Under the pieces are notes generated by a model. It was not told the DNA's origin. It saw only the letters and a program-made list of their open reading frames with translations, and did no database searches. From assembly GCF_900109135.1 (NCBI RefSeq), contig NZ_FNYT01000001.1, positions 124,001-188,000 on the forward strand: a DNA stretch of 64,000 nt, read 5' to 3'. The translations under genes were made by a program, and so were the position numbers. The stretch's first letter is position 1, and every line of letters starts with the position of its first letter. This document shows, one piece after another, positions 54,389-63,900 of the stretch. Source of the DNA: Trichococcus ilyis (GTDB lineage: Bacteria > Bacillota > Bacilli > Lactobacillales > Aerococcaceae).

Positions 54389-55174
54389 ATGTCCAGATAT
54401 GAAGAACAACGCAATTTCCTGAAATCGGATTTCAAAACATTCAGCGCGATCGAAACGGACAAACAAAAAGGGATCCCGCAGCCGCCCAACGTCAAAGCCT
54501 ATGATGGGGATGCGGAAATCATCGATTTGCCTGCCGTCGATGGCGGGGTCGTGAAAAAGGAAAACATCTACGAAATCATCAAGGATAGAAGGAGCGTCCG
54601 CCACTATGCGAAAGACGCACTCAGCTTGGACGAATTGTCCTACCTGTTGTGGAGCACGCAGGCCATCACCGGCACCAATCGCTCCGGCATCACTTTCCGC
54701 ACCGTTCCGTGCAGCGGCGGCACGCATTCCTTCGAGACCTATCTTTTCATCCTCAATGTGGAGGGCTTGAAAAAGGGCGTCTATCGCTATTTGGCGGACT
54801 GCCACAAACTGCTTTACCTGAGCGAAGTCAACGACATCGATGCGCAGGTCGACAAAATGACGCTCGATCAGCCGTTCGTGCCGAACTTCGCCAAACGCGC
54901 ATCGGTCATCTTCTCTTGGAGCTGCATCCCGTACCGTTCGGAGTGGAAGTACGACATCACCGCGCACAAAAAGATCCTGATCGACATCGGCGCGGTCATG
55001 GAGAACCTGTACCTGGCGAGCGAATCGCTCGATGCCGGCACCTGCGCGTTGGGCATTTACGATCAGGACATGGTCGACGAACTGCTGCATCTGGACGGCG
55101 AAGACGAATTCACGATCTTCCTGGCAGCTGTCGGGAAGAAAGTGGAGAAACGGGAGAAACGCGAACGCAAGTAA
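54389..55174 (+). CDS. SagB/ThcOx-type nitroreductase family oxidoreductase
   Basis: The 261-residue FMN-dependent oxidoreductase of the SagB group shows IIKDRRSVRHYAKDALSLDELSYLLWSTQ, PCSGGTHSFETYLFI and the C-terminal AGTCALGIYDQ. In azole-peptide clusters such enzymes oxidise azolines; outside them the substrate is unknown. No cyclodehydratase, precursor peptide or exporter is beside this gene, so it is a stand-alone form. The start at 54389 follows GGAGG closely. Confidence 0.8.
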   Translation: MSRYEEQRNFLKSDFKTFSAIETDKQKGIPQPPNVKAYDGDAEIIDLPAVDGGVVKKENIYEIIKDRRSVRHYAKDALSLDELSYLLWSTQAITGTNRSGITFRTVPCSGGTHSFETYLFILNVEGLKKGVYRYLADCHKLLYLSEVNDIDAQVDKMTLDQPFVPNFAKRASVIFSWSCIPYRSEWKYDITAHKKILIDIGAVMENLYLASESLDAGTCALGIYDQDMVDELLHLDGEDEFTIFLAAVGKKVEKREKRERK

Positions 55175-55205
55175 ACTAAAACACCCGCAACTTGTTGCTG
55201 CATCG

Positions 55206-55236
55206 AAAGGGCCGTTTCACAAGAGATGGCCCTTTT
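55206..55236 (+). terminator. Terminator after the nitroreductase gene
   Basis: AAAGGGCC pairs with GGCCCTTT around a 14-nt loop, then TTT. Confidence 0.6.
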
Positions 55237-55316
55237 CGGGTTGAAAAATTCGAAAAGCCATAGAGAAGAAGGAAGAATACCGAACAAGATGAATGGACAG
55301 ACTTTTAGTATTTGGT

Positions 55317-55448
55317 TCTCCTCCGGTGAACGGAGGCTTCGCCGGAGTTCATCCCACATTCATAGTTGCGTTCTCCTGTAGGCTCGGCTTCAGCGGAGTA
55401 GAGGCTGAAAGTTACCGCTGTCCTCCGGGGAGCACCGCTTAACCGGAG
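55317..55448. repeat. Intergenic hairpin repeat, copy 2
   Basis: This is the second copy of the element at 47875-48005. The first 34 bases are identical, then it diverges, keeping the first and third hairpins (CTCCGG...CCGGAG) but losing most of the second. It again lies between two convergent genes. Nothing coding was found in this 440-bp gap. Confidence 0.75.
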
Positions 55449-55538
55449 GTGAAATCTGTCGCGTCAGAACGGAAAATGAGCTTGAAATAAGATTTGGGAA
55501 TGGCTTATGAAATTGCCGAGGTCTTCGGGAATGAGTAA

Positions 55539-55580
55539 AAAAGCGGAACGACTGTGTGTAGAAACAGTCGTTCCGCTTTT
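55539..55580. terminator. Bidirectional terminator before the acetyltransferase end
   Basis: Perfect 17-base arms, AAAAGCGGAACGACTGT and its complement at 55564-55580, are flanked by A- and T-runs. They serve the minus-strand acetyltransferase gene. Confidence 0.8.
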
Positions 55581-55614
55581 TCTTGCTATTTTTAATTTGA
55601 ATGAGAGGAAAATC

Positions 55615-55890
55615 TTATTTGATGACATCAGCGTAAAGCGCGCTGTTCCTTTCGAAGATGCCCTTGGCGAAAGGGCAGATCGGGATGATTTTTTTGTTTT
55701 CCGCCCTGGCCATTTCCACCACGCGATCAACCAGTTGCGCCGCGATTCCTTGGCCACGGTAATCGTCATTCACGAAGGTGCTGTCGATGCTGATTATGCC
55801 GCTGTCTTCAATCGAGTATAGTATTTCGCATATCAAATTTTCGTTTTCGTCGTTTTTGTAGAAACGTGAGTCGCCGCAATCGAAGTCCAT
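55615..55890 (-). CDS. Small GNAT-like N-acetyltransferase (YjdJ-type)
   Basis: The 91-residue protein consists of the core acetyl-CoA-binding part of a GNAT fold. DSTFVNDDYRGQGIAAQLVDRVVEMAR carries the R-x-x-G-x-A/G loop, and IIPICPFAKGIFERN follows. This matches the short YjdJ-like group, whose substrate is unknown. AAGGAG lies before the ATG. It is a single gene on the minus strand. Confidence 0.85.
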   Translation of the reverse strand: MDFDCGDSRFYKNDENENLICEILYSIEDSGIISIDSTFVNDDYRGQGIAAQLVDRVVEMARAENKKIIPICPFAKGIFERNSALYADVIK

Positions 55891-56058
55891 AGTCTGATCT
55901 CCTTTTTATTTTCCTATAAAAATCTAACGCTAAATATCCTCTGTCCATTTCATATTATTCCTGCGGTTGAGGCCAGTCAAGAGAATAGCATCGAAAGTAC
56001 TATCCCATATGTTGGTGTCGCGACAAGCATACAGCTTTAGCCACGACTTGTTGACTGG

Positions 56059-56082
56059 AATGCTCAGAAATTATTGAAAATA
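56059..56082. promoter_or_regulatory. Two overlapping CodY-like boxes upstream of the subtilase gene
   Basis: Boxes at 56059-56073 and 56068-56082 each match 11 of 15 consensus positions and overlap by six bases, the spacing reported for functional CodY sites. They lie about 40 bp upstream of the predicted -35. Apart from these and the promoter, the 400-bp gap holds nothing recognisable. Confidence 0.4.
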
Positions 56083-56119
56083 TTGAAATAAACTATTCTG
56101 GATAAAAAGTAACTTCTTC

Positions 56120-56147
56120 TTGTAAAGCATCAATGTAACGGTATACA
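56120..56147 (+). promoter_or_regulatory. Promoter for the subtilase gene
   Basis: TTGTAA (56120-56125), a 16-base spacer and TATACA (56142-56147); TACAAT two bases further (spacer 18) is the alternative -10. Confidence 0.5.
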
Positions 56148-56287
56148 ATCAAACAATAGCGCACTTAAAAATTTATTGTCAGTAGCGCTGAAAAGCAAGT
56201 CAGACAAGGCTCATTTTTCATTTTCTTAATTCGTGGCGTAACCGATCAGCCCTGGTCGATTTTTGATATCCAGAAAGGTGGAATAAT

Positions 56288-58156
56288 ATGTTTTCAAAAA
56301 GATTGTATACAGCCTTATTCACATGTTTGTTCATTTTTAGCCATGCATCAATAGGTACTGCAGCAAGTATATCCCAAAATAACGCAGCCGATTTTGAGGA
56401 TGTGATCGTCAGGTTCAAAGACAAACCGGGGCAAGCGGAACTGCATGCATTCAATGGCCAGGGCGGTGATGTCACCAATGTTTTCACCATAATCCCTGCG
56501 ATTTCCGGAAAGCTACCGGCGAAAGCCATCGAAGCCCTCAAGAATAATCCTCAAGTGGAAGTAGTCGAATCGGATTCCGTTGTGCATGCGCTTGAATATT
56601 CGTCAGCAAACGAGCTCGGCAATAGTTGGGGTGTGGATCATGTCAACGCCGATGCTGCTCTTGCAGCGGGCTATGCTGGTGAGGGGGTCAAGGTTGCCGT
56701 ATTGGATTCCGGCGTGAATTTCAATCACATTGACCTTCGGGATAACTTTGACTTATCCGCAAATGAATTAGGTTACGATTTCGTGATGGATGATTTCATT
56801 CCTGAGGATGTCTATGGGCACGGTACCCATGTGGCAGGAACACTTGCTGCAGCGAGTAACGGATTTGGGATTGTCGGCGTTGCCCCGAAAGCGCAGATCG
56901 TGGCACTAAGAGTTCTGGATGAAAACGGGGAAGGCACCGCAAGCAGGATCATTGAAGCGCTGCAGTGGATTCAAAATTATAACGCTGCGCATCCGGATTC
57001 GCCAATCCGCATCACAAATAACAGTTATGGCACCGGGTCCAATTCGTCTCAGCTTGAGGCGGCGTTTGATGTGTTGGCCAACTCCGGGGTTCTGCATATA
57101 GGCTCAGCAGGAAACGAGGGGAGTGCGGCTGGAAATGGCAATAATGTCGGTTATCCCGCTCGATATGCATCGGTAGTGGCAGTCGCAGCGCTCGATAGAA
57201 ACAATCAACGGGCCAGTTTTTCCAGCACGGGATCAGATGTTGAAATAGCTGCGCCTGGGGTAGCCGTGCTTTCGACGTGGAAAGACGGTATCAATGCAGC
57301 GGGCCCACAGCCGTTTTCGTTCGCAGGCTACGCAGACGAATACTTCATTGAAGCAAGCGGAACATCAGTGGCTTCCCCACATGTTGCAGGCGTCGCAGCT
57401 TTGCTGATGGCAGCCAACCCGAGCTATACCGCGGAGGCAGTCCGCAGCAAAATGAATGCGACGGCTCTAGATTTGGGGGATGCGGGTAGGGATAAATTAT
57501 ACGGCTACGGATTGGTGGATGCTTCCTCAGCACTGGGGCTTTTGCCTGGCACAAATAATCAACCTGTCGCGTACGATCAAACAGTTGAAACAACGCAAAA
57601 CACCTCTGTCGCCATCACGCTCGTCGCCACAGATCCAGACAGCGATCCGCTGACCTATGCGATTGCATCAGGTCCGGCAAACGGAATAGTCAGCGGGACA
57701 GGACCGGAAATCACTTATACACCGAACACCAACTTCACGGGTACGGATACATTTGCGTATGAAGTGAAAGACAGCGCAGGATCGACCGCCACCGCAACAG
57801 TGACCATAAATGTTGCCCCGACAGATGCGGCTGCAAGGACGGTTGATTTGGTTGTCCAGATGAGCGCCACCACCAGGAAAATAGACAAAATAAATTATGT
57901 ATGGGCTACAGCTAAAGTGAAGGTCATGGAAGCGGGTGCCCAAGTGGCTGATGCAACTGTCACCGGTCATTGGAAAGAGGCGACAACAGGCCTGAATTCC
58001 GGGACCACCGGAGCCAACGGGACGGCATCATTCGCCTCCGAAAAATTAATCCAGTCGACTGAAGAACGAACCTTCACGTTTGTAGTCGAAAGTGTAACTA
58101 TTGGAGACGCTAACTTTACACTGAACGGTCAAACCTCATATTCGATAACTAAATAG
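56288..58156 (+). CDS. Secreted subtilisin-like serine protease (S8)
   Basis: The 622-residue preproprotein has a signal peptide ending near residue 26 (GTAA/S) and an I9-type inhibitor propeptide (about 35-105, VIVRFKDKPGQAELHAF). The S8 domain has the full triad D140 (AVLDSGVNF), H178 (GHGTHVAG) and S360 (GTSVASPHVAG). Next come a cadherin-like/tandem-95 domain (about 425-512, DPDSDPLTYAI and GTDTFAYEV) and a C-terminal beta domain (about 515-622). No sortase signal or membrane anchor is seen, so it is probably released. It would supply peptides to Opp. Confidence 0.93.
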   Translation: MFSKRLYTALFTCLFIFSHASIGTAASISQNNAADFEDVIVRFKDKPGQAELHAFNGQGGDVTNVFTIIPAISGKLPAKAIEALKNNPQVEVVESDSVVHALEYSSANELGNSWGVDHVNADAALAAGYAGEGVKVAVLDSGVNFNHIDLRDNFDLSANELGYDFVMDDFIPEDVYGHGTHVAGTLAAASNGFGIVGVAPKAQIVALRVLDENGEGTASRIIEALQWIQNYNAAHPDSPIRITNNSYGTGSNSSQLEAAFDVLANSGVLHIGSAGNEGSAAGNGNNVGYPARYASVVAVAALDRNNQRASFSSTGSDVEIAAPGVAVLSTWKDGINAAGPQPFSFAGYADEYFIEASGTSVASPHVAGVAALLMAANPSYTAEAVRSKMNATALDLGDAGRDKLYGYGLVDASSALGLLPGTNNQPVAYDQTVETTQNTSVAITLVATDPDSDPLTYAIASGPANGIVSGTGPEITYTPNTNFTGTDTFAYEVKDSAGSTATATVTINVAPTDAAARTVDLVVQMSATTRKIDKINYVWATAKVKVMEAGAQVADATVTGHWKEATTGLNSGTTGANGTASFASEKLIQSTEERTFTFVVESVTIGDANFTLNGQTSYSITK

Positions 58157-58171
58157 ATATTCGCTTACAGA

Positions 58172-58203
58172 AAAAGGTCGGGACTTCGGTTCCGGCCTTT
58201 TTG
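58172..58203 (+). terminator. Terminator after the subtilase gene
   Basis: AAAGGTCGGG and TCCGGCCTTT form a stem with G-U pairs, followed by TTTTT. Confidence 0.7.
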
Positions 58204-58316
58204 TGTCTTTTCGGATACTGTGAAAATAATCTCGTGAAACTATGATTAAAAACAGATAATAAAGTGAATGGTAATGAAAGTTAATTCGTTATCAATAAAA
58301 AGTTGAATTTTGGACA

Positions 58317-58331
58317 ACTTTTCAGAAAATT
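58317..58331. promoter_or_regulatory. Near-consensus CodY box at an orphan promoter
   Basis: ACTTTTCAGAAAATT matches 14 of 15 positions of AATTTTCWGAAAATT, the best CodY box in the window. It lies 46 bp upstream of the -35 at 58378. Confidence 0.65.
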
Positions 58332-58377
58332 TCCGTAATAACAAGGTTGAAGACGGTTTCCGTCCAATTTTTCCTGT

Positions 58378-58405
58378 TTGACATGCCAAGTGAACTCTCT
58401 ATAAT
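58378..58405 (+). promoter_or_regulatory. Consensus promoter without a downstream gene
   Basis: Perfect TTGACA (58378-58383) and perfect TATAAT (58400-58405) with a 16-base spacer. The transcript would start near 58412 and run into an insertion sequence after about 240 nt. Confidence 0.75.
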
Positions 58406-58411
58406 GAATCA

Positions 58412-58649
58412 TGTTGGTTTGGATGCATTCTGATAATGAATCCATGCAACAAAGTTAATCAGTCTGATGCGATTTGTCGGCTACCCGAAATGTAGCATTC
58501 ACATGAAAACATATGTGAATTATGTCGCATAAATGAAAGCGATATTTACTGGTTCGGATAAATATAATTACATTAAAAACTGGATTGTTCCCTGTATTAG
58601 CATATGTCCAGTTACAGAGGGTCGCTTGATTTTGAAAGATACAAAAAAT
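58412..58649 (+). other. Orphan leader or small RNA region cut by the IS element
   Basis: No gene of normal size lies here. A 15-codon ATG frame without a ribosome binding site occurs near the start point. Local hairpins are possible (ATTCACAT with ATGTGAAT, and ACTGGA with TCCAGT). It may be the 5' leader of a gene displaced by the IS, or a small RNA. Confidence 0.4.
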
Positions 58650-60323
58650 CCTGAATTATTCATATATTTTCAGAAAACATCTTGAAACGTTAGTCTTCCA
58701 ACATATTTTATCTTTCCAGTTCACACCCAAAAGGTGTTAAAAAAGAACCCCTATCTGTTATGGTTAATGTACGACCAACAACCAAAGAAAGGGGTTCTCT
58801 CAATGGCAACTTTACACGAAAACACTCTAAATTTCAATGCAAAAATGACGGTTACAAATACCGGAGGTAATTTGACTACAGAGTCTGGCCTAATTCTGGT
58901 CAAAGAATTCCTTCATTCAATCGGATTCGAACAGTTGATGAAGAAAGAGCTTCATTTTGAAGACTCTCGCCTTTCACCTACCCATTCGAATGAATCCATT
59001 CTTGAACAACTGATTTTCCAATTAATTGCAGGCTATAATACCGATGCATCTGCCAACATCTTACGTCATGATCCTTTCTTCCAGCAGATGCTTGAAAAGA
59101 GCACATTGGCTTCACAACCTTCGCTTTCGCGTTTTTGGGATCGCATTAGTGAGAGTCCCGATGCACTTTTGCAGCTACAAGCGCTCAATCAAGCGATGCT
59201 GGATAAGGTACGTATACAACGTAATGCAACAGAAATGGTATTGGATTTGGATTCCACATATAGTGACACTTACGGCGATCAAGAAGAAACGGCCTTCAAC
59301 ACACATTATCAAACAACCGGATATCATCCGCTCGTTGCATTCGATGGTTTGACCAAGGACTTTCTGAAGGCGGAACTACGTTCCGGAAACACATACTGCT
59401 CAACCGGAGCAGCCGATTTTTTGAATCCGCTTCTTGAACACTATAATCAGACTGCTCCAGTCAGCACCATTCTTGTTCGCGCAGATAGTGGCTTTGCAGC
59501 GCCGGAACTGTATGATCTCTGTGAAGAAAAAGAGCATCAGTACGTCATTCGACTCAAGCGAAATCGCCGCTTATTCAAGATAGCGGAAGCGTTTGTTCAA
59601 ATTGGGGATGAGACCGAGTGGGGTCAGCGAGAAGAACATTTCTACTCGACTCGCTATCAAGCCGGCACTTGGAAGCATGACCGTAGGATTTGCATCCGTT
59701 CCGTCAGGGCAGCTAATGAACTGATTTTCCACCATGAGTTCATTATCACCAATCTATCCGATGCGGTCTCGGCTGAACAAATCTACCAAACATATTGGAA
59801 GAGAGGTACGATGGAGAATTTCATCAAGGAAGCTAAGAGTGGCTTCTTCTTTGATAAGACAGACAGCTCTCATTTCTTGGAGAATGCCATTCGCATGATG
59901 GTCAGCTTGCTTTCCTACAACATCAACAATTTCATGCGTACACTAGCTTTCCCGGAAAAGGCCAAAGGCCTACAGATACAGAGTATCCGTCTTCGGTTTT
60001 TCAAGATTGCTGGGAAACTGATTCACAGCGGAAGACGCATGATGCTAAAACTCAGCACCCATCATGTCTACCAAGACGAATTTTTTCATATCCTGCGGCA
60101 GATTCAGTCCTTATCTTGGTGATGCCGTCCCATTTTTTAAAATTTCCGTTCGAACAAAGGGGGTAGTATGCCCAAAAACACAATATCAATCGCACTCCGT
60201 GCTTCTTTGCGTCTCTAAGAGACGTTTTGAAAGTGTAAAAATAACAACTCTGCCAAAAATCCAATATTGCAGCTGAATTAGGGTTGTTCATGTCAAAGTT
60301 TCGGGTAGTATGAATAATTCAGG
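58650..60323 (+). mobile_element. IS1380-family insertion sequence
   Basis: The element of 1674 bp is bounded by 15-bp perfect inverted repeats, CCTGAATTATTCATA at 58650-58664 and its complement at 60309-60323, and carries one transposase gene. The four bases outside the two ends differ (AAAT and TTGA), so no target-site duplication is visible. Together with the truncated gene on its right, this suggests a deletion or rearrangement after insertion. Confidence 0.85.
58803..60122 (+). CDS. IS1380-family transposase
   Basis: The 439-residue DDE transposase (DDE_Tnp_1 type) is intact. Candidate catalytic residues are in LDLDSTYSDTYG, VRADSGFAAPELYD and the YWKRGTMENFIKEAKSGF segment with the final Glu, typical of IS1380. 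The start at 58803 (MATLHENTLNF) follows AAAGGGG; the open frame extends 23 codons upstream without a start signal. It is the only gene of the element. Confidence 0.9.
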   Translation: MATLHENTLNFNAKMTVTNTGGNLTTESGLILVKEFLHSIGFEQLMKKELHFEDSRLSPTHSNESILEQLIFQLIAGYNTDASANILRHDPFFQQMLEKSTLASQPSLSRFWDRISESPDALLQLQALNQAMLDKVRIQRNATEMVLDLDSTYSDTYGDQEETAFNTHYQTTGYHPLVAFDGLTKDFLKAELRSGNTYCSTGAADFLNPLLEHYNQTAPVSTILVRADSGFAAPELYDLCEEKEHQYVIRLKRNRRLFKIAEAFVQIGDETEWGQREEHFYSTRYQAGTWKHDRRICIRSVRAANELIFHHEFIITNLSDAVSAEQIYQTYWKRGTMENFIKEAKSGFFFDKTDSSHFLENAIRMMVSLLSYNINNFMRTLAFPEKAKGLQIQSIRLRFFKIAGKLIHSGRRMMLKLSTHHVYQDEFFHILRQIQSLSW

Positions 60324-60832
60324 TTGAAAATATTTATTTGGATGATAGCGAAATTCATCCTATTGGAAAATTTTTAAGATTGGACTATTCTAATGCTACA
60401 TATAAACGAGAAGCGATTGAAAGTACTCCGAATTATACACCATCAAGAGTAAAGATTTTTGAAACCAATAAAATATTGGCTGTAGATAATGTTTCAAACG
60501 ACACGATGATTGCGAATACTGTGACTACAAAACAGGATCGGAATCCTAACTCAGGTCTTATCGAATACAGAGATATTAATTTAGTTAATGGAGCGAAGTA
60601 TAGAAATCTTACTCCAAGAGAGTGTTTCTTGCTAATGGGCTTTAATGAACAATCATATGATTTATTATTGGAGAATAATTCCTTAATTACAAAGAGCAGA
60701 AGTATTTTAAGTCCTTCTAAATTGTATAAACTAGCCGGAAATAGTATAGTTGTACCTATTTTGGAAGAGATTTTCAAACAAATTGATACCATTGACAAAA
60801 AATTTTTGAACTGTGAAAAAATAGGCGTTTAG
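60324..60832 (+). pseudogene. DNA (cytosine-5) methyltransferase, C-terminal fragment
   Basis: About 165 residues remain of a cytosine-5 methyltransferase. Motif IX/X features are clear: YRNLTPRECFLLMGF and KLAGNSIVVPILEEIF. Motifs I-VIII, including the PC catalytic loop, are missing. The frame opens right at the IS end, and no good start exists, so the gene was cut by the IS1380 element. The fragment is much richer in A and T than its neighbours, which suggests horizontal origin, probably a restriction-modification system. No matching N-terminal half is found left of the IS. Confidence 0.8.
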
Positions 60833-60853
60833 AAAAATTTGTACCACCTATAT

Positions 60854-60895
60854 AAAAAGCGGAAATCCCGATTAATTTGAGGAGTTCCGCTTTTT
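60854..60895 (+). terminator. Terminator after the methyltransferase fragment
   Basis: The 11-bp stem AAAAAGCGGAA / TTCCGCTTTTT is followed by T-rich sequence. Confidence 0.75.
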
Positions 60896-60975
60896 ATTTG
60901 CCCTTAAACCCAATGTTTCCTCACCCCCTTATGGTAAAATAACCATATTGACTTACACGAACAGGAGGCGATCCG

Positions 60976-63900
60976 ATGGGGTTGCAGTTTATTTTAGGCA
61001 AGGAATCGGCGGACAAGAAACAAGCGATATATGAGCGGATTTCGGGGATCATGACGGAGGAGCCGGATGCGAAGGTATTTGTGCTGGTTCCGGAGCATGC
61101 GAAGTTCGAGGCGGAGATGTCGATCCTGGAAAAGCTTTGGCAATTCGAGGCTTTCCGCGGTCAGGACATGATGGGCTCGATGAATCTGCAGACGTTCAGT
61201 TTCAGCCGGTTGGCCTGGTATTTGCTGAAGAAGTCGCCGATTTTCCAGCAGCAGCAATTGTCGGAAGCCGGCCTAAGCATGCTGGTGCGGAAGATTCTGA
61301 TGGAGAAGGAACAGGAGCTGATCCTTTTCCGCCGGGAAGCCAACAAGGAGGGCTTCATCAAACAGCTGACCGATCTGTTTCTGGAGCTGCGCAGCGGGCG
61401 CATCGAAGAGGAAGACCTGCAGGGGATTTTGGCGAACCAAGCCGAATCCGGCAATGAGGCCGATTTCCAGCTGAAGTTGACGGAACTGAAGAAACTTTAC
61501 CGCGCCTTCAATGAAGCGCTGCTGGACAAGTACCTCGAAAAAGAGGTCATCCTTGAGGCGCTGGCCGGTGTCATCGAAACACTGGATATGCAGAATACCT
61601 ATGTCTTCATCGACGGCTTTTACCGTTTTACGGCCCGCGAGCTGCAGATCGTCACGACGCTGCTGCGTTCCGCCAAACAAGTCACGATCACGTTGGCGCT
61701 GGATAAAGCCTACGTCAGTGAACCGCCGGCGATGCATCAGCTGTTCTATACGGCCGGATCGACTTACCACACGCTCTATCATTTGGCTAGGGGCATGCGC
61801 GTTCCGGTCATGAAGGACCACTGGGTTGCCAAGGACACGGACGGCTACAAGGATGCGTTGTTGACCCTGGAGAATTATTGGATCGCGTCCACCGATGCGA
61901 CCGCCAACAAAGTCCAAGGTACGTTTGAGCTGACGGCCGACCAAAAGAAAGCTATCCGCGTCTGGGGCTGCGAAACGAAACAGGCGGAAGTCTTTCATGT
62001 GGCCAACGAAATCAAAAAATTGGTCGCCGAGGACGGTTACCGCTACAAAGATATCCTGATTTTGGCGCGGACGGTCGAAGAATACGAAACGATCGTGAAG
62101 CCGATTTTCGATAAGGACGGGATGGATGTCTTCTACGACAAAGCGGACGCCATGAAGCACCATCCGTTCATGGATTTCATCGACGCATTGTTCCGCATCC
62201 GCCGCCATCATTGGCGCTATCCGGACATCATGCGCTTGCTGCGCACGGAACTGTTGACGCCGGCCAACCATGACAATCCGGCTGGACTTGAGGAAACGTC
62301 GGCAGCCGTGCTGCATTTCCGCGAACAGGTCGATGTGATCGAGAATGTTTTGCTGGCATACGGCTATGAAGGCAACAGCTGGCTTTCGAAGGACGACTGG
62401 TATTTCGCGACATTCAGGGACGAGAACGGCAACAGCAACCAGAGCCCTGAAGACAGACGAATGCAGGACACCTCCAACGAGGTCCGCAATTATCTGAGGG
62501 AGCTGCTGCTGCCGTTCTTCCAGAAGATGGCGAAGGCCAAGACCGGCCGAGAAGCCGCGAAGAACCTGTACAATTTCCTGATCGCCGCCAAAGTCGACAA
62601 ACAGATGCTCTTCTGGCGCGATGAAGCCTTGGCGCAGGGGGACCTGATCCAGGCGCGGCAGCAGGAACAGATCTGGAAAGTTTTCCTGAATCTGCTGGAC
62701 GAATACGTCGAAATTCTGGGGGATAGCCCTTTCCAGGCGGCAGCTTTCCACGAGATCCTATTGACCGGTTTCCAGAACGCGACCTTCAGCCTCGTGCCGC
62801 CGAGCATCGACCAGGTCGTCTTCTCGAGCATCGAGGGGGCGCGCTTCGAGCCGGCAAAGGTCGTCTTCCTGATGGGGATGACCCAGGACCATCTGCCTGC
62901 GCAGAAAGAGAACAAATCGATTCTGACGGAAGAGGACCGCGAGCGGCTCAGCGGTTCATTGAACAATAACGAAGAGAAATACCTGCACCCGACGACCGCC
63001 GAATCGATGGCCGCCGAACCGTACGTGGCCTACCAGGCTTTCCTTTCCGGGACGGAGAAGGTCATCTTCAGCTATCCGATGAGCGCCGACGACAGCAAGA
63101 AATCGCCGAAGATTTCGCCGTATGTGTCGCGCGTGGCCAATGCGCTGCAGATCCCTGTCGAAATCAAGCACCAGGACATCGCCGATGCGGCAGATACGAC
63201 AGCTTTCCTAGGCAGCAAACAGCAGAACATCAGCCAGCTGGTCCATTTGCTGCGCCACCAGCGCGCGACGAATGAGCCGGTGCCGAAGCTGTGGAAATAC
63301 ATTTTGGCGTACATCTCCAAAGATCCGCAGGCCAAACGGACGATGCAGCAGGTATTCTCCAGCCTCTGGCACAAGAATGTGCCGAGCAAGCTGACGGCAC
63401 CTGTCGCCGAGCAGCTCTACGGGAAAGACCTGTATTTGTCGGTCTCGCAGCTCGAGCGCTATTTCGAAGATCCGTACAGCCATTTCCTCCAATACGGCTT
63501 GAAGCTCAAGGAACGGGCGAAATACGAGCTGTCCGCTGCCGGAACGGGCGAATTTTTCCATGAAGCTTTGGAGCAGATCGTCAACCAGCTGAAGAGCAGG
63601 CTCATCGATACCGCTGATCTCAGCGAGGAGACGGTCAAGCAGATTGCCGATGCCGTGCTGCAGAATATCTACGGGAATGACAAATACAAAATCCTGTCGA
63701 CCTCGAACCGGATGGCCTTCATCCGCGACCAGTTGGGCGAAACGATCCAGAAGATGGCTTGGGTGCTCAACCAGCACAGCCGGCGGACGGCGCTGAAGAA
63801 CATCCGCACCGAAGCGGTCTTCGGGCAATTGGGTGGCGAACAGATGCTGGAAGGCCTGGACATGCCGCTGAACAACGGCGGCACCTTGCATATCCGCGGG

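Noticed and set aside
60338-60832. Treating the methyltransferase fragment as an intact short gene from a TTG.
   Set aside because: The catalytic motifs are missing and the frame is open back to the IS boundary, which fits a truncated gene.
61273-62751. A 492-codon minus-strand frame opposite addB.
   Set aside because: It is antisense to a clear AddB/RexB coding sequence; its composition mirrors the codon pattern of addB.
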